A stretch of DNA of 64,000 nucleotides. Source: Burkholderiales bacterium. GTDB taxonomy: Bacteria > Pseudomonadota > Gammaproteobacteria > Burkholderiales > Burkholderiaceae_E. Below the pieces are notes generated by a model. It saw only the letters and a list, made by a program, of their open reading frames with translations, was not told where the DNA came from and ran no database searches. Below are positions 59,367 to 64,000 of the stretch, piece after piece. A program made the position numbers and the translations under genes. Position 1 is the stretch's first letter, and the number at the start of each line of letters is the position of its first letter. The stretch covers positions 46,700 through 110,699 of the forward strand of contig JAPLQE010000064.1 in NCBI GenBank assembly GCA_026399835.1. Direction: 5' to 3'.

Positions 59367-60326
59367 ATGACCGCCCTGCACTTCGACGACGCCGACGTCC
59401 GTCGGCTGCTCAGCCTGGACGCCCTGCTGCCCGCGATGCGGCGCGCGCTGGCCGACCTGTCGGCCGGGCGGGTGGTGCAGCCGCTGCGCACGGTGATGGA
59501 CATCCCGGCCGAGCACGGGTTCTTCTTCCTCAAGCCCGCGCTGACCGCCGACGCGCTCGCCACCAAGCTGATCACGCTCATCCCGGGCAACCCGGCGCGC
59601 GGCCTGCCGACGCTGCTGGCCACCATCGTGCTGATGGACCCGGCCACCGGCCGCACGCTGGCCACCATGGACGGCACCTGGATCACCGAGCTGCGCACCG
59701 CGGCGGTGTCGGCGGTCGCGGCCGACGCGATCGTGTCGCCCGGGCCGAAGGTGGTGGCGATGCTGGGCAGCGGCGCGCTGGCACGCACCCACGCGGCGGC
59801 GCTGCGCGCGGTGCGGCCGATCTCCGAGATCCGCGTCTGGAGCCGGGATCCGGCGAACGTCGCGCGCTGCGCGGCCGAGATCGGGGCGGTGGCCTGCGCG
59901 AGCGCCGAGGCCGCGGTCCGCGGCGCCGACATCGTCTGCACGGTCACCAACGCGACCGAGCCGGTGCTGCGCGGCGCGTGGCTCAAGCCCGGAGCGTTCG
60001 TCGCCGCGGTCGGCGCGCCCCGCCCGAGCTGGCGCGAGCTCGACGACGAGGCGATGGCGCACCTGCTGATCGCCGACAGCCGCCATTCGGCCGAGCACGA
60101 GGCCGGCGACGTCATCGATTCGGGTGCGAAGGTGAGCGCCGAGATCGGCGAGATCCTGGCCGGCACGGTACCGCCACCGCCGCACGGCACAACCGTCATC
60201 TTCAAGGCCCTCGGGCAGGCGGTCGAGGACGCGGTCTCGGCGCGGCTGGTCTACGACCGGGCCCTCGCGGAGCGGGATGCGGCGGAGCGGGACGCGGCGG
60301 GGCGGGACGCGGCGGGCCGGGCATGA
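59367..60326 (+). CDS. Ornithine cyclodeaminase/mu-crystallin family protein
   Basis: 319 residues. Conserved blocks are GFFFLKPALTADALATKLIT (with the active-site Lys), DGTWITELRTAAVSAVAAD near 110 and the Rossmann motif VVAMLGSGALARTHAAAL near 130; FVAAVGAPRPSWRELDDE follows near 215. Members include ornithine cyclodeaminase, alanine dehydrogenase and ketimine or pyrroline reductases. The usual Asp of true ornithine cyclodeaminase (in GAPRPSWRELD) is retained in position but the pattern is not diagnostic. The last 20 residues are a 12-nucleotide repeat (AERDAAERDAAGRDAAGR). Its stop overlaps the oxidase start as ATGA. Confidence 0.85.
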   Translation: MTALHFDDADVRRLLSLDALLPAMRRALADLSAGRVVQPLRTVMDIPAEHGFFFLKPALTADALATKLITLIPGNPARGLPTLLATIVLMDPATGRTLATMDGTWITELRTAAVSAVAADAIVSPGPKVVAMLGSGALARTHAAALRAVRPISEIRVWSRDPANVARCAAEIGAVACASAEAAVRGADIVCTVTNATEPVLRGAWLKPGAFVAAVGAPRPSWRELDDEAMAHLLIADSRHSAEHEAGDVIDSGAKVSAEIGEILAGTVPPPPHGTTVIFKALGQAVEDAVSARLVYDRALAERDAAERDAAGRDAAGRA

Positions 60327-61516
60327 GCGGCACCGACCTCACCGTCGACGTCGCGATCGTTGGCGCGGGCATCGCCGGCGCCTCGGTCGCCTACTGGCTG
60401 ACCCGGCTCGATCCGAGACTGTCGGTGGCGATCGTCGAGCGCGACACCGGCTTCGCGCAGGCCTCCTCGCAGCGTTCCGCGAGTTCGATCCGCCAGCAGT
60501 TCTCCAGCCCGGTGAACATCCGGATGTCGCAGTTCGGCCTGGCGTTCCTGCGCGAGGCCGCCGATCGGCTCGAGGTCGACGGCGACCGCCCCGAGCTCGG
60601 CCTGCAGACACCCGGCTACCTGTATCTCGCGACGCCGCCGCAGGCCGACGCGCTGCGCGCGCAGAACGCGGTGCAGCGCGCCCACGATGCCCCCATCGAA
60701 CTGCTCGATCCGTCGGCGCTGTCGGCACGCTTTCCGTGGCTGGCGACCGGCGACCTCGCGCTCGGCGCGCTCGGGGCCGGGGCCGAGGGCTGGTTCGACG
60801 GGCCGGCGCTGCACACCGCGATGCTGCGGCGCGCCCGCGCGCAGGGCGCGCGCCTGGTGCGCGGCGAGGTGGCGGGGTTCGAGCTCGCCGGGGCGGGCGA
60901 GGCGCGCCGGGTCGGCGCGCTGCGCCTGGCCGACGGCAGCCTGGTCCGCTGCGGTCATGCGGTGCTCGCCGCCGGCGCCTGGTCGCGCCCGGTGGCCGCG
61001 CATGCGGGCATCGCGCTGCCGGTGCATGCACGGCGCCGAACGGTGTTCGTGGTCTCGTGCCCCGAGCCGCTGCCCGACTGCCCGCTGGTGATCGATCCGA
61101 CCGGGTTCTGGTTCCGGCCGGAAGGCCGCGCGTTCATCGGCGGCACGACGCCCGACCCGGACGAGGACGACCTGCCGCTCGAACCGAACCTCGGCGAGTT
61201 CGACGAGGCGCTGTGGGCCGCGTTCGCGCACCGCGTGCCGGCCTTCGAGGCGCTGCGCGTCGAGCGCGCCTGGGCGGGGTACTACGAGATGAACCTGTGG
61301 GACCACAACGCGCTGCTGGGCCCGTGGCCCGGCCTGGCGAACCTGCATGCCGCCACCGGCTTCTCCGGCCACGGCATGCAGCAGGCACCGGCCGCCGGAC
61401 GCGGCGTGGCCGAAGGTGTGCTGCACGGCGGCTGGCGCACGCTGGACCTGTCGGACCTGTCGGTCGCGCGACTGGCCGAGGGACGACGCGTGATGGAAGC
61501 GAACGTGATCGGTTGA
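60323..61516 (+). CDS. DAO-family FAD-dependent amino acid or amine oxidase
   Basis: 397 residues. Dinucleotide motif VAIVGAGIAGASVAYWL at the N-terminus, then SSQRSASSIRQQFSSPVN near 48, a sarcosine/glycine-oxidase-like flavin region, HAVLAAGAWSRPVAAHAG near 210, and HAATGFSGHGMQQAPAAGRG near 345, the C-terminal loop of D-amino-acid-oxidase-type enzymes. It is coupled to the cyclodeaminase-like gene by a 4-bp overlap: an oxidase that makes an imine next to an imine or ketimine reductase is a sensible pair for amino acid or cyclic imino acid metabolism (inference). Confidence 0.87.
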   Translation: MSGTDLTVDVAIVGAGIAGASVAYWLTRLDPRLSVAIVERDTGFAQASSQRSASSIRQQFSSPVNIRMSQFGLAFLREAADRLEVDGDRPELGLQTPGYLYLATPPQADALRAQNAVQRAHDAPIELLDPSALSARFPWLATGDLALGALGAGAEGWFDGPALHTAMLRRARAQGARLVRGEVAGFELAGAGEARRVGALRLADGSLVRCGHAVLAAGAWSRPVAAHAGIALPVHARRRTVFVVSCPEPLPDCPLVIDPTGFWFRPEGRAFIGGTTPDPDEDDLPLEPNLGEFDEALWAAFAHRVPAFEALRVERAWAGYYEMNLWDHNALLGPWPGLANLHAATGFSGHGMQQAPAAGRGVAEGVLHGGWRTLDLSDLSVARLAEGRRVMEANVIG

Positions 61517-61529
61517 GGCGGGTGCCGAC

Positions 61530-62914
61530 TCAAGGTGGAGCAGGCGTTCGAGCCTGCTGCGCGCACAGGCCGGCGACCGTCCAGCCGAGGTCGAGACGCT
61601 CGCCGCGCCACTGCCCGGTCGCGGTGCCTGCCTGGATGTGCGGGCCATCGCGACGATGCCGCTCGACGATCCAGCCGGGCTCGCCCGACAGGAGCGGTGC
61701 GTCGTCGATGCATCGGCCCGATGCATCGACGAACCGCAGCGCGCCGTCATCCAGCATGCGGGCCCGCGTACCTCCCTCGTGGACCTGCCGGTGGTGCCTG
61801 CGGCACAGCAGCACCAGATTGGACAGCCGCGTCGCACCGCCGTGCGCCCAGTGCTCGATGTGATGCCCGTCGACGAAGCGCTGCTGTGTGCAGCCCGGAT
61901 ACCGGCAGCCCCGATCGCGCGACCTCAGCGCCCGCGCGATCGCAGGCGGAATGCTGCGCGTGCGCCGACCCACGTCGAGCACGCGGCCCGCGCCGTCCTG
62001 GACGATCGTGACCAGGCTCGCGTCGCAGCCGAGCCGACGCACCGTCTCGGCGGCCAGCACCGGGCCGTCGTCGAGCTCGCTGCGGCCAGGCCGGTCGGCC
62101 ACGAGGGTGCGGGCATCCACATGCACGACGATCTGCTGCCGTTCCCCGCCGGACAGGGCGCGGTCGCCGTACGCGAGCCAGCTCTCGGCGAACCGCGCGA
62201 GCGCGTCGGCGCGACACTGCGAAGGCGTGTCCGGCGGCAGCGTGTCGGACGTGTCGGACGTGTCGAGCGGCCAAACGGCAGCTCCGCCCGCCCGGTCCGC
62301 GGCGGGCGCACGGCCGGACGTTCCAGCTGGAACGTCCGGGCGGGACTGCGCGTGAGCATGGCCTCGCGGGTCGGCGGAGTCCTCGTCGAGAGCGCGCTGC
62401 AGCGCCCGCAGGACGAGCGCGCCCGCCTCCGCGGGCAGGCGCACCTGGAGGCACAGCGAGCCGTCGTCGTCCTGGCGGTACGTGAGTCCGCGGTTCGCCT
62501 GTTGCCGGGCTTCCCGATCTAGCTCGACCGCCTGCTGCGCACGCCGGAAACCCCGGACCACCGCCTCCACGTGATGGGACGTGCCATGCAGCGCGACCAT
62601 CAGCAGCGTCTCTTCGGTCTCAGGCGTGGCGACGCGAGTCAGGGCGCGAACCTTCGAATAGCTGAGTTCGCCACGCGACATCGCCTGCGCGATCCGCGGC
62701 AGCGACTCGAGCGAGCGGGCCGTGCGCACCTTCTCGCGCGCCGCGCCGAGTTCGATGCCGCACTTCCAGCCCAGCCAGTGTGCGCACGAGCGCACGAGCG
62801 CATCGCGCCGTCGGCCCAGCCTTCGCGGCGGTCGAACTCGGCGACCAGTGCGAGGAATCGATGGTGGGCAGCATTCAGATGGCCAGCGAGCTCGGTGATG
62901 CGGGCCTCGAGTTC
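61530..62914 (-). pseudogene. DUF222/HNH endonuclease (13E12-type), broken by duplication and nonsense codon
   Basis: The C-terminal part is a normal HNH nuclease: CRYPGCTQQRFVDGHHIEHW and LSNLVLLCRRHHRQVHEGG. The DUF222 part (IELGAAREKVRTARSLESLP; ELSYSKVRALTRVATPETEE) precedes it. The DUF222 start (EARITELAGHLNAAHHRFLA; EFDRREGWADGAMRS) is in a different frame. An 8-bp unit, GCGCACGA on the plus strand, occurs twice in tandem at 62782-62797; removing one copy gives an uninterrupted DGAMRSCAHWLGWKCG. Further upstream that frame hits TAG at 62918-62920, so the gene has lost its N-terminus as well. A truncated protein could start internally. DUF222 proteins are often carried by mobile or repeated elements. 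Confidence 0.75.
62782..62797. repeat. 8-bp tandem duplication causing the frameshift
   Basis: GCGCACGA GCGCACGA at 62782-62797, followed by a partial third copy GCGCA. Its length is not a multiple of three, so loss of one copy restores the DUF222 frame. Confidence 0.8.
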
Positions 62915-63094
62915 GGGCTACCGCGAGACCCTGGCTCCAGAAAGCTCGGATCGCCCGTAGCGCCGTCAACGACGCGGCTCTAAAGACTTAGGCCGTCGGG
63001 ACGACTCGGCTCCGCCATACCGGGGTCGGGTCCGGACGAGCGGGTCAGACCGCGCGGCGGTGAATCGGCGGCCGAGACACCGCGAGACGCCGTC

Positions 63095-63883
63095 CTAAGC
63101 CAGCGGCTCGAACGCATACGCGTGCATCCCCAGCACGCCCGCCGTGAAGCTCTCGTGCAGAACCGTGCCGCGCCCGCCGGCGCCGGCGGCCACCAGCAGC
63201 GGCACGAAGTGCTCGGGCGTCGGATGCGCGCGCGCGGCCTCGGGCGCGATCGGCCAGTCCTGCAGCAGGTCCGCGCCGCCGTCGCGCACCGCGGCGGACA
63301 CCCAGTCGGTGAAGCGCCGCGCATACGGGGCGACCGGCGCGTCGGGCCCGCGCGAGAAGACGTCGCGCAGGTTGTGGGTGACCGAGCCCGAGCCCATCAC
63401 CAGCACGCCGTCCTCGTGCAGCCCGGCGAGCGCGCGGCCGATGGCCACGTGGAGATCGGCATCCATGCGCGCGTCGAGCGAGACGACGACCACGGGGATG
63501 TCGGCCAGCGGGTACATCAGCAGCAGCGGCACCCAGATGCCGTGGTCGAGCCCGTCGATCGGCACTTCGCCGACCGGCTCGATGCCGGCATCGGCGAGCA
63601 GGCCGGCCACGCGCGTGGCGAGCGCCGGATCGCCCGGCGGGTCGTAGCGCAGCGCGTACAGGGCGTCGGGGAAGCCGCCGAAGTCGTGGACCGCGTGCAT
63701 CCGCGGCGCCGAGCCGACGGCGACGCCCTGCGCGATGGTGTGCGCCGAGATGGCGACGATCGCACGTGGGCGCGGCAGCCGATCGCCGAGGCCGCGCAGG
63801 AAGTCGCGCGCCGGCACATCGTCGAGCGGCAGCGAGGGCGCGCCGTGCGACACGAAGATCGACGCGGGCGCGGCGCCGCTCAC
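63095..63883 (-). CDS. Class III extradiol dioxygenase, DODA/YgiD-like
   Basis: 262 residues from GTG 63883, which overlaps the upstream SDR stop as GTGA. ASIFVSHGAPSLPLDD gives the first His, AIVAISAHTIAQGVAV the second, GLDHGIWVPLLLMYPLADIP near 110 the catalytic block, and MGSGSVTHNLRDV near 165 another. This is the LigB-like 4,5-DOPA dioxygenase family (zinc or iron). Its natural bacterial substrate is usually unknown; ring opening of a catechol is expected. It ends the last operon of the window; only the tail of the upstream gene is visible. Confidence 0.9.
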   Translation of the reverse strand: MSGAAPASIFVSHGAPSLPLDDVPARDFLRGLGDRLPRPRAIVAISAHTIAQGVAVGSAPRMHAVHDFGGFPDALYALRYDPPGDPALATRVAGLLADAGIEPVGEVPIDGLDHGIWVPLLLMYPLADIPVVVVSLDARMDADLHVAIGRALAGLHEDGVLVMGSGSVTHNLRDVFSRGPDAPVAPYARRFTDWVSAAVRDGGADLLQDWPIAPEAARAHPTPEHFVPLLVAAGAGGRGTVLHESFTAGVLGMHAYAFEPLA

Positions 63884-64000
63884 GCCCAGCCGCCCGCGAA
63901 CGGGATCGCGGCGCCGGCGAAGAACTCCACCTCGGTCGAGGCGAGGAACACCGCGAACAGCGCATCCTCCTCGGGCCGCGCCAGCCGGCCCAGCGGCACC
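63880..64000 (-). CDS. SDR-family oxidoreductase (C-terminal fragment at window edge)
   Basis: The last 39 codons of a minus-strand gene that continues past the window. VPLGRLARPEEDALFAVFLA, then EFFAGAAIPFAGGWA and stop, is the classical short-chain dehydrogenase ending (P-x-G-R-x-x-x-P-E-E ... GG). Its stop overlaps the dioxygenase start by 4 bp, so the two are co-translated. Confidence 0.85.
   Translation of the reverse strand, partial: VPLGRLARPEEDALFAVFLASTEVEFFAGAAIPFAGGWA

Overview
The window is about 64 kb of very GC-rich DNA with dense coding on both strands and no gene-free stretch longer than about 300 bases. Gene families point to a betaproteobacterium of the Burkholderiales: two Bug-type tricarboxylate receptors, a PhnCDE/PhnWYA phosphonate set, AtuA-type and IclR-controlled catabolic genes, and a PilU remnant. 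No rRNA, tRNA, CRISPR array, phage or insertion sequence was found. The content is metabolic and largely catabolic.

Layout. 1-7.6 kb: SelO (cut by the window edge), an acyl-CoA ligase, a DnaQ-type exonuclease on the other strand, and a three-gene operon with a D-aminoacylase-like amidohydrolase between two 3-hydroxyisobutyrate-dehydrogenase-like reductases. 7.8-20.4 kb: an HD-GYP protein, then a complete 2-aminoethylphosphonate operon on the minus strand (phnC, phnD, phnE, phnA, a Zn-dehydrogenase, phnW, an HD protein) facing phnY on the plus strand; next an OlsB-like N-acyltransferase facing a GT28 glycosyltransferase and a PlcP/LpxH-like phosphoesterase. Both divergent spacers hold arrays of 7-bp half-sites repeated every 11 bp that match the PhoB box. 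I read this segment as one phosphate-starvation island: import and breakdown of phosphonate, plus replacement of phospholipids by glycolipids and ornithine lipids.

20.5-27.8 kb: a secreted trypsin-like protease fused to a degenerate M23 domain, a dihaem cytochrome c peroxidase, three membrane or exported proteins of unknown role, a Tat-exported sugar-lactone-oxidase-like flavoprotein, and a YbjQ-type gene with a frameshift near its start. 27.8-41.9 kb: a tightly packed 14-gene minus-strand operon with a branched-chain-type ABC importer, a cyclase-family hydrolase, an IclR regulator, a thiolase plus its DUF35 partner, an acyl-CoA synthetase, a Bug receptor, AtuA and its small partner, and a PRISE-type reductase. 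It looks like a complete uptake and degradation route for an unidentified carboxylic acid or terpenoid.

42-50 kb: purine-ring catabolism (a UraD-allantoate amidohydrolase fusion), an M20 hydrolase, formate-THF ligase, an ABC exporter with a collagen-like tail and a SnoaL-like protein. 50.5-53.1 kb: a tiny gene behind twin operator-like dyads, and a lipoprotein subtilisin with no prodomain whose prodomain-like partner is encoded as a separate overlapping gene. 53.3-57.8 kb: NudC, a second Bug receptor, and two flavoenzymes including a 3-hydroxybenzoate-6-hydroxylase-like one. 57.8-63 kb: gene decay is visible. An HpaI-type aldolase and a PilU ATPase lie side by side, each lacking its centre by an in-frame deletion, and a DUF222/HNH gene is broken by an 8-bp tandem duplication and a nonsense codon. 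PdeM, an ornithine-cyclodeaminase-like protein and a DAO-family oxidase lie between them. The right end holds a DODA-type dioxygenase and the tail of an SDR gene.
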